Shown: positions 50,751 to 64,000 of the stretch, in pieces
Layout: each line of letters opens with the position of its first letter
Position numbering within the stretch: position 1 is the first letter of the stretch
Assembly: GCA_012295275.1 (NCBI GenBank)
Contig: CM022672.1
Coordinates: forward strand, 3,953,443 to 4,017,442
Origin: Chrysomallon squamiferum
Lineage: Eukaryota; Mollusca; Gastropoda; Neomphalida; Peltospiridae
DNA: 64,000 nucleotides
Direction of reading: 5' to 3'
Notes under the pieces: generated by a model
The model's database searches: none
What the model was told of the DNA's origin: nothing
Seen by the model: only the letters and a program-made list of their open reading frames with translations
Program-made: the position numbers and the translations under genes

Positions 50751-51340
50751 TTTTCAATTTTCTGTTGTAAAACTGCTATCAAGCATTGTAATGAATGTAT
50801 CAAGGCAATCATTCAAATAACGTGATCAATTTGCTTCTTACATGCAAGTACCACCTCCAATGCATTGAAAATGAAAAGAAATATAAATAATAAAAAAAAA
50901 AAAAGAGAAGAAATTCAAGAATTATAATTGTTTCTAGCTACAGAGCTTTAGCACATTATGGTACCCAATGATAATCGTCATCTTCATATTCACGCGCCAG
51001 TGTCTGTGAAAATTATTATTATTATTATTATTATAATTTTTTTTTTTTTTTTTTTTTTTTGCTGGCGAAGTAATAATATTGGAAAACAAATGTACACTAC
51101 GAAACGGGTACGAGATGGTATAACGTCAAAGTATCTACTTTTTCAACTTAACATTTCAAACTGGATTATTTTTGTGCAAATGCATGCATAATACACTAAA
51201 ATTATTATTTGGTATAAGATTAATGTATTCCCCGTGTCAGAACGCAACAGAAAAGAACATTCAGGTGTAGTTCGCGCCTATTAAATTCTGGCGGCATGTT
51301 TTCCGGTGATGTGATTTGTGCCGTTGCGAGTTATCGTTCC
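50751..51340. repeat. copy 2 of the duplicated upstream segment
   Basis: Direct, same-orientation copy of 49571-50380 that lacks an internal block and has gained an (ATT)n/T-run at about 51010-51060. It ends about 245 bases upstream of the NUP107 start codon, so it may include NUP107 promoter sequence. Confidence 0.85.
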
Positions 51341-51584
51341 TGTTGGTCGTTGCTACTTCCAGTATGTTGCGAGACCTTTGTCGTGAATTATGATCATGCT
51401 TACATTTTTGTAATTGTTTCACTTTATGATTAAATTCAGTATAAAATTATAATTCTTTAATGTTAAAATTAAATTACATGTAGTGTTATTTAAGTGGCAA
51501 AATTCAGGACGTCTAACTCTAAGGCCAAAAAACAAAACTTCATTAAACTTATGTTTGCAGAACCCAAATTCTCGGGAGATTGGC

Positions 51585-54500
51585 ATGGAAGGAGATTTTG
51601 TTCCTGAGAGGGAGGAGACGAAAGGAAGGGTCTTCAAACGACAGAGCAGCAATCTCAGTTATAATATATGTAAGATATTTTGTAACTAATTTGTGTAAGA
51701 TGTACTGTATCTGAAACTGGTTTAAAATGTGTTGTAACTGCTTGTGTAAGTGTATTATAATTATGACTTGTCTGATATATAAACTAATGTTGATTAAATT
51801 AAACTAAATAGTACATTTCAAAATATTTTATAAGGTTTGCCACTGGATTGTTTTGTTTTTGACCAATCTTTTTTCTTAATATATATCATCACTTTTCTAT
51901 AAGAGCTGTGTTATTTTGCATTTCCACTGACTTTAGAAGTAAATCCATTTTTTACTCCAAAAATGATGATCTTAATATTTATTATTTAAATATTTCAGTA
52001 GATGATTTTCTTTACTGATCACTAATTGAATTTATAATTGCCTTTTCAAAAGCAAGTTGATCTTTTTTGTAGCTGAGGTGTGATGTGCAATATAGGACTG
52101 AATTCAAAATATACTTCACTGTGACTATCCAAAAATATCAGTATTTTTTAAAATATAGAGTAAAATGTATTTAATACACGTTACTAAGCCATCTGTAATT
52201 CTTCAGCAAATTTAATTTTTTTTTTTTTTTATCCTGATTCATTAGCTGTTAAAACAAATTACTTAATTAGTCTGAACTACTGCAAACATTGTTTTTCAGT
52301 TTATTAACTGATATTAATCATTATTATATTTTAACATTTTCAGCAAAACAACTTCTAGATAGTGCAGTGGGAACCTCAGCATCACTGTCAAAAACACAAA
52401 ATGGAAGACAACTGCGTCACAGTCGCTGTATGTATCACATTTTCTACACCACTCATTTCAGATACCTTCTATATTGGGTATTTAATTAAAAGTCTTTTAT
52501 ATTGTGCTTCATATTTTTGACATTGTAAGAAAGAAGGCTAGAGTACATGTTATAGTGACACTTTTATTATTATATGTTTTAAATTTTAATTTTAAGTTTC
52601 TTTTAACTTTTGTAGATACTCCAATACCAGTGCCAACATCTCCTAATTTAGATGTTTCTCATATGTTTGCTCCAACACCCCAAAAACCTGAGATGGTAAA
52701 TAATAGTCTTGACATATTTCAAATGTTAATACATTTGTTCGTTTTTTCTTAATGTTGTGTGTATTTAGATATATAAATATGAAATATATAATGTAGCTTG
52801 TAACTGACGATAAACATTTGTTTTGGGGTAACTATTCTTTTTACCAGACTGACTATATATTTGGAAAGACTCTCTTACAGACACACTGTATTTATGGAAT
52901 TATTTTCACTTGTTAGTAACTTGATATGACAAAAGGAATCTTATTGCTTCTTTTCAGTACTTTAGAGTATGATTGTCAAAGAAAATGTACATCATGCATA
53001 CCTTGCTGGTCATTGAAAAAGATTAGCTTATAACATATTGAGTTAGGTCGCCCTTATGATGTTTAACTTCAGATCTGATGCTGTGTAAGACAGCTTACTT
53101 GAGTCATGAAGCATTTCTTTCTTACTTAGCTTTGTGTGTCAAAATTATCAAACTTTGTGCTGTATATGTTCATGAAGTAAAACTTTTAATATCACATAAT
53201 AATCATGGATATTAGTGTTAAAGGCAAATTCAACAGAAGTTTTTGTAATTATAGGATGATGTGACTGAGGATCTAACAACAACAAACCTTGACTTGCTTT
53301 TGGAAGAAGACCCCGGTGTTACAGGTAAATATATTTTTACAAAATATATAATATATCAATTTTAAGTATAAATAATTTACCATTTTGAATATCGTTCAGT
53401 TATAGTTTTATGATATTAACAGTAAATTAATATGAACATGTTCCTATACTATTTTATTTTTTTAATTAATATTTACTCTAACTAAAATTTATCATAGTTT
53501 ATGTTTATATGCATTGGTTTTAATTATTTTCTTGTTAATTTTATTTTTCATTATTATTATTATTATTATTGTTTATAAACATTAACTATCATAAATTTTA
53601 ATTACAATAAATATTAATTTAAAAAAAAAATAGAGAGAGTAATATATATTTAATACAAATGTTATTGTTACTATTATCATCATTATTATTAGAAGTAGAA
53701 TATTTTAGGCATAGGATACTTTTTTCAAATACTTTTAATAACTTTTATATATATATATATATATATTTCATTTACAAGTGAACTTTCTCTTTTCATTTAT
53801 TTGTTTATAAACAGCTTCTTCAGGTCTTTATAAGGATTTCCAGCTGAGTATGAAGCGATGTCCTGCCCAACACCAGGTTCTTGATCTTCTACATGACTAT
53901 GAAAACATCTGTAGGGACCAGGTGCTCGTGTTAAAGAAACTTGTCCAGAGAGCTGTTCCTCAGCAAGAAAAGTACAGTTTATATTTGGCTATTATATATA
54001 CAGTTTGAAAATCCCTTACCTGAAATAATGAGATCCAAAAATTCACAATATCCTAGTCTTGTTTGTAGTTGCTGAGGTAGTTATTGCTTCGCTATCTGAT
54101 TGCTTTCATTTCACAAGATTATTAAATATATCACAAAAAACAGCCTTCCGGCTATGTGTAAGATGGATCTGAAATGTAAACAGATTTCATGGTTGAAGTC
54201 CATTTTCAAGCCCTGTTATTGTTTATTTATTTATTTATTTTAGATTTAGGAAAACATTTAAGACTCTAGACTTACTGGACAAGGAGAAAATTACATGGCA
54301 GCTAGTGAGAGCTCTGTATCAAGATAGACTGGAGTCTGAAGTTAGAAAACAAGACAGCAAAGATGAGGATATGATTGTAGACCTTGACAAAAAGGTGAAT
54401 AGTTGCTATTGTTCCATTTACTTCAGTATAAGCAATTAGAGAAGATATCCTTAGCATGACAATTTTAATTTGCCATAGTTTAGAGTATAAAATGCAAGAC

Positions 54501-56560
54501 ATTGTTATTGCAGTTGTTCTGGCTGCCGCTTTTTGTTGGAGTAACCAGTACATATGTTAAATGTGAATGAGTTACTAATTTTTTTTTTTTTTTTTTTTTG
54601 GTGTATGTATGTGTTGCTATATAGGTAGTTAAATAAAAAAAAAAAAATCATCATTTCAGGTTCGGCATCTTAGTGACAAGACTGTAGTGATCAACCTGTA
54701 TGAGAGAAATGACAGTTTGCGTCAAAGTCAGGTAGGTGTTTTAAATTTTCTCTTTCACCCATTTTTCATTATAAAATAATAATGTTGTTCTTGTTTCCAT
54801 TCAGAATGAAACTAATTTTTAAAGCAGTAATTTATGTAACTTCTAGTGTTAATAAGATTCTTCTAAATCCTTTAGCGCCTTTTGTAAAATGAGTGTAATT
54901 ATATATTTCATATGTATATAAGCTATAAAGAACAAATAAACCTAAATTTGTGTTGGTGAAAAATAAATATTGTCTGGTTTTTGTTACACATAATAATAAA
55001 TCATTGTTGAAGAAGTTAGACTGATTGTTTCATTTGCATATTGGCTTGACTGGATAAGGAAATAGTTGTTCTTTTTACTTAGCTTGTTATTGATTGGCTG
55101 GAGAACTCTACTGCAGAATGCCTGGAATTGTTAGCTCAGAAAGTAAACTTTTTCACTGATGTGCCTATTGCTTGGTAAGAATACATTTTTAAATATTTTA
55201 AAGTTGTATATAATTCACATTATCTAAGCATCATATTTTATTATCATCATAGGATGGTAGCTAGTAATGAACAACAAAGAATATTAAAAAATTATTTAAT
55301 CTGTTTTTTTTTTCTTCTCATCTGTACATTTCAAGTTATAGCAATCAATACCTAAACCAGAAATTGTTATTATTTTTTTTTAATTGCATAATTTATATAA
55401 TTTGTATTTTTAGGGAGAACACTCTTCATGAGTTGCAAAATAGAGCCAGAGGAATTCCCAGTTCTACTGACCGACTCCTTGTTGATGAACTGGTACATTT
55501 AAACTTTTTTCTGTGTCTCTTACTCAGGGTTAAATATACAAGCATATCATACAAATGTGGAACCACATGAAAACTGTTATATTCTTACATTTTACTCTAA
55601 TTATTCTTTCAAGTTGCCTGCTGGGTTTTTTAAATATATAATTAGATGTGTTTATTGATAACAGGGGCTAATTTTCTTTAATAAAAGCATTTATTTTGAA
55701 ATTGAAAATATTTTTTTCAAATCTATTTTAAAAATTTATAGCATTCAGAATAGCCTTTGTGTATTTATTGTACATATTTAAAAAATATAAAGATAATTCT
55801 TTTCTTTTTCTTTTATTGATATATTAATTTATTTTAAAGGATCCTGATGCTCCAATTCGCCAGAACGGAATCTTGGATGATTTGGATAAAGAGGATGAAG
55901 ACAGACTCTTACAACATGTGTTTGTCTGTTTGCGAGCTGGGCAGCTAGACAAAGTATTATTATTTAATTGTTTGAAAAGTCAACTTTAAAAATATAACCT
56001 AAAAATAACTGTTTTTAAAATACACTTCTGTTTTGCATACATTTAAATTATATATACGGGTGGGTGGGTGTGGGTGTATGTGCATACACATATAAATGTA
56101 CTCTCAAAAACTATAATTTAAAATATTTGTTTGTTTCTTTAAGCTTGAAACAATCATTACAGCATGATAGCATGTCAAAGTCTTGATATTTACAAAACTT
56201 GCCCACTGTATAAGCAGGTTTCCTTTCTCCTTGTTTTTATTGTCCCTTACAACATAGATTTCACTTCCTACAGTGAACTGTTAATGTGCTCCTCCTTCCT
56301 TCAGGCTCAAGAGGCATGTCACAAAAGAGGACAGCATTGGCGTGCAGCAACAATGGAAGGATGGAAACTCTACCACGACCCCAACTTTGAAAAATTAGGC
56401 CCTGATAATCAGTTGGCACCAGTAGAGGGCAACCCAAACCGCGATGTTTGGAAGAAAGTGTGCTGGAGAATGGCTGCTGATGTAAGCATGAAATAAATAT
56501 TTATAGAGTATTAAAATGCTTTTTAATTTTTATTTTATTTTAATTTTATTTTTATTTTAC

Positions 56561-56597
<37 letters not shown>

Positions 56598-59500
56598 ACA
56601 CCTGACAGAAATATAAGATTTATTTATTGAATGACAATTTTTGGGAAGCCATTATTTATATATATTTTTTATGTCATTTGGGTTTGCTTTATAGAATTAT
56701 ATCAAGCTTTGTTTCAGAGTGGAAAGTGAAATAATCATTCAGCTTATAATTTCTTTTTAATTCTAATAGAATCTTTAAAAATGATGTTTTAAATATTCTA
56801 CCTGAATACAGCATTTTACCTATAATACACTAAATGATTACCTAACAGTGAAATAGTTTAAAAAAATTGTTTTGCGATTTCAGTTTTCAGGTTTTTTAAT
56901 TATTGATCTTATATGCCATCATGTTTAATTTTAAAATTTAAATTTTTTTTTTACTACTGACTTTACTTTGCAATATGTATTTGTTTTTCTCATAGCCTAA
57001 GATGAGTGTGTGTGAGAAAGCCATATATGCTGTATTCAGTGGTAATTTGCGAACCTTACTTCCCATGTGTTACTCCTGGACAGACTACTTGTGGGCATAT
57101 TTCAAAGTGATGGTTGATGTACAGGTTGAGAAGGAAATTCGAATGAATGGAACCTCAAACAGAACATTTGAGGAACTTCCGTCATCTTACTGGGATAATC
57201 TGTGAGTAGAGATTTTCAACAGTTTTAAATATCTCTAAATATCTAAATATCACATTCACTTGTGTATTGTATTAGTTTTGGTTATACTGTCCAGGCAGGG
57301 GTTTAGAAATTAATTTTATAAAATGAAGGCACAGTAAAAGATGTCAAAGCAAAATGGTGGAATAATATTCATTTATGATTAGTTAACCTTGGGAATTACA
57401 AAGTATAGTTTGATAGCAGTAGTATTCTACTTGATGCTTACATTTACGTATCATAGTATTCTTTGAAAATCAAGTTTTTGAGGAACATGGTGTTCAGAGC
57501 TCTATAGTAATTTTTAAAAGATATCTATAAAATTTCAGTGCTACAAATTTAACTTTGTTCCTAAGATATTTTTAACTTTTCATGCTAAAAATAAACATGA
57601 ATTCTTGAAAGAGTTAAAATCAGATTTATGAAGATAGAAAATTTAGTTTTCAAATGTTTATGCATTTCAATATTTTTTGTATCTATGTTTATTAGAATGG
57701 AGCCTCGCCAAGTCTTTGAACAAATTGAAGCCTGTCCAAATGAAGTAAGCTTTTGTTTAGTTTATGTTTAGACAAGCAGAATATGTGACACAATTTATGT
57801 GAAAATTCACTCTTATTATTTATCAGGTGCTACCCATATGTGTAACTAAGCAGTGATTACATTAGAAATTCAGAATAGCAGATGAAAATGTAATTACAAA
57901 TATTATGCATTTTTTTTTAATCATGTTTGCATGTAAAGACCTATTCAGTGAAAAACTGGGACTGTTTTTGTAGAGTCATTCAGTTTTGCTTTTAGCTTAA
58001 AAAGCACTTGGAGATATCAGTGACAAATGTAATCAAGGATCAAGTAGTGTTATTTTTTTAATTTTTCATACATTTATGAAACAGATGACAAAAAATTAGT
58101 CCCAACTTTTAATCCTTTTTATTTAACTGTTTTATTATGGGGGTTTTGGGGGGGGTGGATGTTTTTTTAGTATTTCTTTGAAAAATATCCTGTCAAAATT
58201 TATTTGGAAGCGTTCACTAAAAATCTGAATAATACATGTGTAAAGTTTATATATAAATTGTTTTTTATTCTGCCTTTTACAACAGGTATTTGAATGCTGT
58301 CAGTATCTGAATAACTGAAATTGAAAAAAGGATTTTTTATGTGTATACATTTTCTTCTTTTTCTTTTTGTAGATGGTGCGCAAGGAATCAAAGTATTGGT
58401 TTTGTGTCATCCAGAAATACATTATCCTTGGTGACATTGACAGTAAATACATTAAATTACATTAACCATCAAACAGTGTATATCTGGCTGTTATTTTACT
58501 TTTGTTGGTAAAAATATATACTTCTTCAGAATCATGCACATATTGTGAAACAATGTTTAATAACAGATTAACCCAATTTTATAATTAACAATGATTCCTT
58601 ATCCAAATGTATGTCTACATTTTATTTATTTTATTTGTCATCATTATTTATTCAAAAATTTAATCAGTGTTTATAATTTCTATTTTAGTGTGTAACTATT
58701 GCATAATTGCAATGATTGTTATAACATTTTCTAACCACTGTTTAAAATTAGATCTTAATTTGTAACCAATATTAATTTAATGTTTCAGATTTAATAGAAG
58801 TAATGCACAGCTGGGTGTTCAAAACAAAAGAGCAGCTTCCTGGTCATTTTATCAGATTCTTGGCTCATCTTGTTCTGTTTCTTCAGTCAGTTGGCCATGC
58901 CACGAAGGTAATCGTAGTAGTATCTGTTTTTAATAATTAAAACATTTAATTTAACTTGGGTCCTTTATGCAAACTTTCTTATTACATAACAAAATCCGAA
59001 AATAAATTTGATAAAAAAAGTTTTTATTTTTATTGTCAAGGAGTTACAAATTGCATATGCCAATATAGTTGACTTATTTAATAATTTTATTTCTTTATAT
59101 ATTTTCTTACTCTGATTTACTTACTCACTTTCTTAATTCAGTCTAATTTAATATTTACTAGGAAGAACTGTAGCACTGAAGGTCTGTGATGAAACTATAA
59201 TTTATTTCATTTTATTAGGAAGAATTGTGTACCACTATACTGGAAGCCTACGTAGAACACATAATCAACATTAACCAGAGTCGACTGGTAGCACATTACG
59301 TTGCCAGTCTACCCCGACAGATTCAAGTGATGTGGTATGCCAAGTTCTTAGAAGGTAAGAGTTTTCTGAAAAATATTCGGGCTTATGTAAAACCACTATA
59401 ATGACCTTTGCAGAAAATGTGTATGTTGAGCTTAGAGAGCAAAACAAAGCATTTGAGTTCCAGTGATATTTGGACATCTTGAGCTATTTCTGGTTCCAAC

Positions 59501-62500
59501 CAGTGCCCCACAACTGGTTTAACAAAGGCCATGGTTTGAGTTACACTGTATGTGGGATGGTGTATATATGAGAATCTTTGCTGCTAATAGCAGGAAGTAG
59601 CAACATTATCTTGAATGGTACTTAACCATTTGTTCCTTGCCATACAGGTATTAATAAAATTGTATTTTTTAACTAAAACATATCCTCCTTTCCTTGAAGT
59701 GCTTTTTTCAGTTTTTCCACGGATTATGATACTTATACTGAAAACTTGTTTTTCAAAAATAATTGTTAATTAGACAGACTGCTTTAGCATTTAATGTTTT
59801 TTGTTTAATAAAATTATGTCCTTTGCGTTTAATATTTTTTTATTATTATTATTATTCTAAGCAAGCCTATTTTGTTTTTCTTAATTTCTGTAATTCCACT
59901 GATCCCTGCCACTAATCTTATAAATAAAATATTTTAAGGCGTTGAAGATCGTGATGAGCGAGTTCAGTGTCTGCAGCAGGCAGAAAAAGAAGGTCTTGAT
60001 ATTCCACTTATCACCAAAACAGTGGTGGAGAATATTCGTCATCGTGACACCAGCAGTGTGGCAGCTGGTGCCGAACTACCACCAGAAACTACAATCTCTG
60101 AGGTTTGTTCAGTTTATAATAAAATGTTTTTGATTCTTTTTAACTTGCTTTTGTTTTAAAAAAAAAAAATATATATATATGTACACACGTGTGTGTGTAC
60201 ATATATGTAAGCGTGCATGCATGCACAGACACACACATACACATATATGTATAGAAATTGTCAAGTGGTAAATAGTAATTTTGTTCCATTAAACATTAGA
60301 GCAGACTATAAATCATTTCTGTGATACTTGTTTGAGGAGAGATGGTCTTTGGTTAATCCTTTTTATTGTAACCGTGCCTGTCAATAAAAAAAAATCCTGA
60401 ATATGGGAAAGTGAATTCCTAACTTTAGTTTGTTTAAAGAATAATTTTTAAAACTCAAAATACTAATAAAAAAATATTGTGTTATATATTAATAACTGTT
60501 GATAAATGAAACTGGTTTTCATTCAATCATTTCAGACAATTATCTTCTTATCATCATTATCATCATATTATAGACAATTTTTGTGAACATTTTTTAATTT
60601 AAAATCTTTCTTTTTTAAATTTATGTTATTTCTATTCTGTACAGGAGGATCGTAAAAAGATTGAGGCTATTGACTGGTTAGTGTTTGATCCTACACAGCG
60701 ACCAGAAGCCATGAAACAAGCTAATGCTGTAATGAGATCTTTCATTGGTCAGTTCAAAAATATTACTATAAATAATAGTGTTTTGAATGTTATCAACAAG
60801 CAATATAATAAAAAAACATATGTTTTAAATATATCAATTCAAAAGGATTGTAACTTTCCTAAATCTTCAGTCAGTAATGGATACAAGACAGATAAAAACA
60901 AAAGTAACTTTTTTCTTATTACTGTTACTATTTACATTAATGAATAAAGTGCGATTTGTACAGTCTAAAATGTTTTAAAATATCTTCAGGAAAATAAAGT
61001 AACAAAGTGCAAGAGTGAAAAAAATTATTAAAAATTAATTTGTATTATTGATATTAAATTTTATTTATATATTTATTTACTTGTTTATTATTATTATTAT
61101 TATTATTATTATTGTTGTTGTTTTCCAGCTCTTAAAAAGAACATAGCTGCTAGAGAAGTGTTTAAAAAGTTGCCTTCAGATTCTGTCGACTTAATTATGA
61201 AAAAATGGCACAAAAGGGTAAATATAAGTTTAATACATTATATTAAATCTTTATTAAAAAAAATATTTAGTATTTAAAAAAATGTGGGTATGGGATGGCT
61301 GTGAGAATGTGCGTACATTTGTCTGCATCCATTCCTGTTTGTGCATTAAATCTGATGTTTTATTTTTTATTTTTTTCATTTTTTTTAATTGAAAATTGAA
61401 TTGTTGCAAATAAAAAAATGAAGAAAATAGGTTTTTGGTCATATATCTTAACATAAATTTTATTTTGTTTTTATTTTAAATTGTAGACAGGATCTCTTGA
61501 TTTGCCACCTTCAGATGCCAATGCTATCAGAGAATACCTGTGTATTAAAACTTACCTGGTATGTGACTTTTCTTTAATATATTTTCAATTTATTATAAAT
61601 TATATCTTAATCAATAGCTTTTATTCTGTAATACATATGGCATTTACTTGTGTGGTTTTTTGTGGAGGGGATTTTGTGTGTGTGTGTTTATTGGTTCTTG
61701 TTATTTTTATATGTATTAGATTTTGTCTGTTTAATTAATATTTTTCTTTATAAGAAACAGTAATATTCAGGATAACAGAAGGTGCAGTGGAAATATTAAA
61801 TGTTTTAAAAAAAAACCCATCATTTTAGATGAAATTTTACAAGAATGTTTAATATTCACATTTTATTTATGTGGTACAGTACACTGGTTTCTAACTGATA
61901 CCTGAGAATAAATGTAAGTCACTAAATCATAAATTACTTCACTAAGTCTGACGGTAATATCAGTTGATGACATGAATGACAGTCACGAATGAGAATGCTG
62001 TCCTTATCAAACTGTTTACCATATAGAAGCACAATCGGAACAAAAACACTGCCAGTTACAAGATTACATATTATTATTATTATTATAACTTATTTATTAT
62101 TTTTTTATTTTTCTAAATAGGATGCTGTAGAAAGTTTTAACAGATGGTTTACACTGTTCCACCATGACAAGCCAGTGAAACCTGATCAGATTAAGGGTGG
62201 AAACTTCACTGAACGTGTTGCGCATGAACATCGACTAAAACAGTATCAGGCTGAATATGACAGATGGCAATACAACGTTGCTCAACAGACCAAGGTATGT
62301 ATCAATTTTGTAACAGTTTAAATTAATCTCAGTGGCCTCACTTTGAGATAATAATGTTCTCCACAAAAATATGTTTGACAGTTAACTCTAATAATGGATA
62401 AATAGTTGTCTATGCTAAACTCATCTTGAATACACATTTTGACGCTCGTCATTAATTATTGTGCAAGTTGCTTGGTTCTTGAAACTGGTCATGATGACAC

Positions 62501-63843
62501 AAGTAGTTTCTACAATACTAGTTTAGCAAATATAGCAGCCATTATGCTGGGTGATACAAATTTATGAAAATAATTATCAAATTTTGTTTCAGTTTTTAAT
62601 GTAGTTAACGGAAGGTATAATCCTATTTTATTTGCTTCCATTAAATTTACACAAAGAAGAAATGTCAGAAATACTGAGGGTTTGATATAGTTTCACATAA
62701 ATATAGGCAACAAAGTAAGGACAACATTTCAGTTAACAGCCTTTCTGTTTCACAGTTACATTGTTTTGATCAGATTAAAACCAGAGCATGAGCAGTGTGT
62801 TAATACTATGACAGTCATTTTCATTTGTTCTGGTCGCTTTTTGAGTGTCTTTTTAATTTTGGGGAATTTTTTGGGGTTGTGTGCAAATTTATTATTGTTT
62901 GTAGTTGCACTAAAGAATATTTATACAATAAATTAAGTGAACATATCTACATTATTTATATTAATTCATATTTAGGCATCATTTCATTATTTTTCATGTT
63001 TTTATGGTTCACACTGAAGACTCCCCCGGCACTATTATAATATTAGTAAACTGAGTAATACTGTCAGGCATTTTCTAACATCATTATTATATGAATGCTT
63101 TGTGTTTTACAGTATTCGTCTAGAACCACTCATTGTGCTTGTCATTATCGTATCTATTCTCCTCATACATCACTGAAGTATTTTTCTTGTCAGTCAGAGC
63201 TGAGGAGCATGCCATTCTGCTACGGAAAGCTGCATTATAAAAATAATCCATGAAGTGGTTGCAACACACTTCCTTGTATATAAAACCAAAATTAGGTTTG
63301 ATACAAAATAACTTGATATTAAAATAGGTTTTATTTAATTTCTGTTTGCAGATGACAAAAGATAGAATCTACAATGTTTTGATGTTTGCTGATGGTGGCT
63401 GGATGAAAGACCAAAGAGATGTAAGATATAATATTTAACATAATATTTATGTAATTCAGTCTTCAGACACATTACCATATTAAACCATTTCATGAATTAA
63501 AACTGATGTCCTTTAATTATAAAGTAGCTATTATTATAAAAGCCAGAAGAGTGGGATATCTAGTCTTAGATTTTTAAAAGGATGAATAAAATCTCAGTAC
63601 ATATTATAATTATATTTTAATTTTCGTGAACGACTTTGTAATGAAAGTAACAGATCACTTTATTATATATTTCAGGATGAAGGTGCTGATCCATCCCGTC
63701 AGCTTCAGATGTCATCATTAAGGAAGTTAGTCTTGCCAGGACTGTGTTTCAACCTCCATTACATCCTCCATTCCACTGACCAGAATGCTGAGTGCATGCA
63801 AATTGCTGATATCGTTGCCTCAGAGCAGTACATGCTGTATACG
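51585..63843 (+). CDS. NUP107: NUP107, nuclear pore Y-complex scaffold (3' end beyond window)
   Basis: NUP107 pairs with NUP133 in the Y complex that coats the nuclear pore and visits kinetochores in mitosis. Coding exons: 51585-51669, 52344-52427, 52616-52695, 53255-53324, 53815-53971, 54244-54394, 54660-54731, 55083-55174, 55414-55492, 55840-55953, 56305-56481, 56996-57201, 57696-57744, 58373-58442, 58789-58907, 59219-59354, 59939-60102, 60645-60747, 61129-61217, 61487-61558, 62121-62294, 63352-63420, 63676-63843: 2580 bases, 860 residues (human 925). A disordered Ser/Thr/Pro-rich N-terminus is followed by the helical Nup84/Nup107 domain, with family landmarks [56 protein letters not shown]-like [10 protein letters not shown] and DGGWM. 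The start is set at MEGDF; the frame is open upstream to 51483, so a longer N-terminus is possible. About 40 C-terminal residues should follow after 64000. Confidence 0.96.
54001..54215. mobile_element. Tc2/Kanga-like MITE in NUP107 intron 5
   Basis: Starts CAGTTTGAAAATCCCTTACC directly after a TA and ends, in reverse, CAGGGCTTGAAAAT; these form short imperfect terminal inverted repeats. The inner block TTATTAAATATATC followed by CGGCTATGTGTAAG resembles the inner part of the Kanga-type Tc2 element as I remember it, and the copy at 23034-23330. No transposase frame is visible. The right boundary is approximate. Confidence 0.55.
56563..56596. repeat. long T run in a NUP107 intron
   Basis: A run of about 34 T; length is unreliable in sequencing and may be a relic poly(A) of a minus-strand retroposon, though no body is recognisable. 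Confidence 0.85.
59461..59648 (+). mobile_element. degenerate molluscan SINE in a NUP107 intron
   Basis: In order: TGGACATCTTGAGCTATTTC, CCAGTGCCCCACAACTGG, AACAAAGGCC, TGTGGGATGGTG, CTTTGCTGCTAAT and CTTAACCAT. These blocks match, from memory, a SINE widespread in molluscs whose core reads CCAGTGCNCCACNACTGG and CTTGCTGCTAAT. The copy is diverged and truncated at its ends, and no target duplication could be assigned. It sits in the intron between the exons at 59219-59354 and 59939-60102. Confidence 0.75.
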
Positions 63844-64000
63844 GTATTTAATAAAGATTTTTTTTTTTTTTTATATATATATTATGTTTATTGAGTTTGT
63901 GTTACAGATGATGATGCTTTTTATCATATTTACTATTCCTTAAGACCAGCTGATTTAAACTAGAATATTTCTCTCTAGCAATTTACAAAATTAATTTTTG

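Overview
The window looks like AT-rich nuclear DNA from a mollusc, most likely a gastropod. All recognisable genes are split into short exons with GT-AG introns. Microsatellites and homopolymers are abundant. One gene is a secreted ferritin with a long internal insert of the snail yolk-ferritin type. One intron carries a decayed copy of a SINE that I recognise from memory as common in mollusc genomes. There is no sign of prokaryotic organisation: no operons, Shine-Dalgarno sites or CRISPR. I could not identify the species.

Layout. 1-4.2 kb: AT-rich DNA with one doubtful terminal exon of a plus-strand gene. 4.26-19.36 kb, minus strand: SMC3, the cohesin ATPase, complete in 33 coding exons (1205 residues). 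19.4-24.0 kb: intergenic DNA holding the SMC3 and ferritin promoters (head to head) and a DNA-transposon remnant. 24.06-28.55 kb, plus strand: a secreted ferritin in 7 exons (251 residues). 28.6-32.6 kb: non-coding spacer between converging genes. 32.66-48.73 kb, minus strand: GLRX3/PICOT (one thioredoxin-like and two CGFS glutaredoxin domains; 331 residues, 10 exons). Its 9.5 kb intron 7 contains a same-strand, two-coding-exon gene (37.68-42.11 kb) for an unrecognised 1299-residue, highly basic, repeat-containing probable nuclear protein. 48.7-51.6 kb: head-to-head spacer containing a tandem duplication of about 0.6-0.8 kb. 51.59-64 kb, plus strand: NUP107, a nuclear-pore scaffold protein, 23 coding exons (860 residues) before the window ends; only the last C-terminal exon(s) are missing.

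The genes do not form a pathway. SMC3 (chromosome cohesion), NUP107 (nuclear pore and kinetochore) and GLRX3 (cytosolic iron-sulfur handling) are housekeeping genes; the ferritin is an iron store exported from the cell. A short motif close to AAGGGAnATAACTC recurs upstream of SMC3, ferritin and GLRX3, and a consensus E2F site lies upstream of SMC3.

The most novel items are the nested basic-repeat gene and the overlapping-frame architecture at its 5' end. Next is the ferritin insert, which is carried exactly by two phase-0 exons that follow a GC-AG donor. Exon boundaries were read by eye from frame continuity, splice consensus and remembered family sequences; the summed coding lengths of SMC3, ferritin, GLRX3 and the nested gene are multiples of three.
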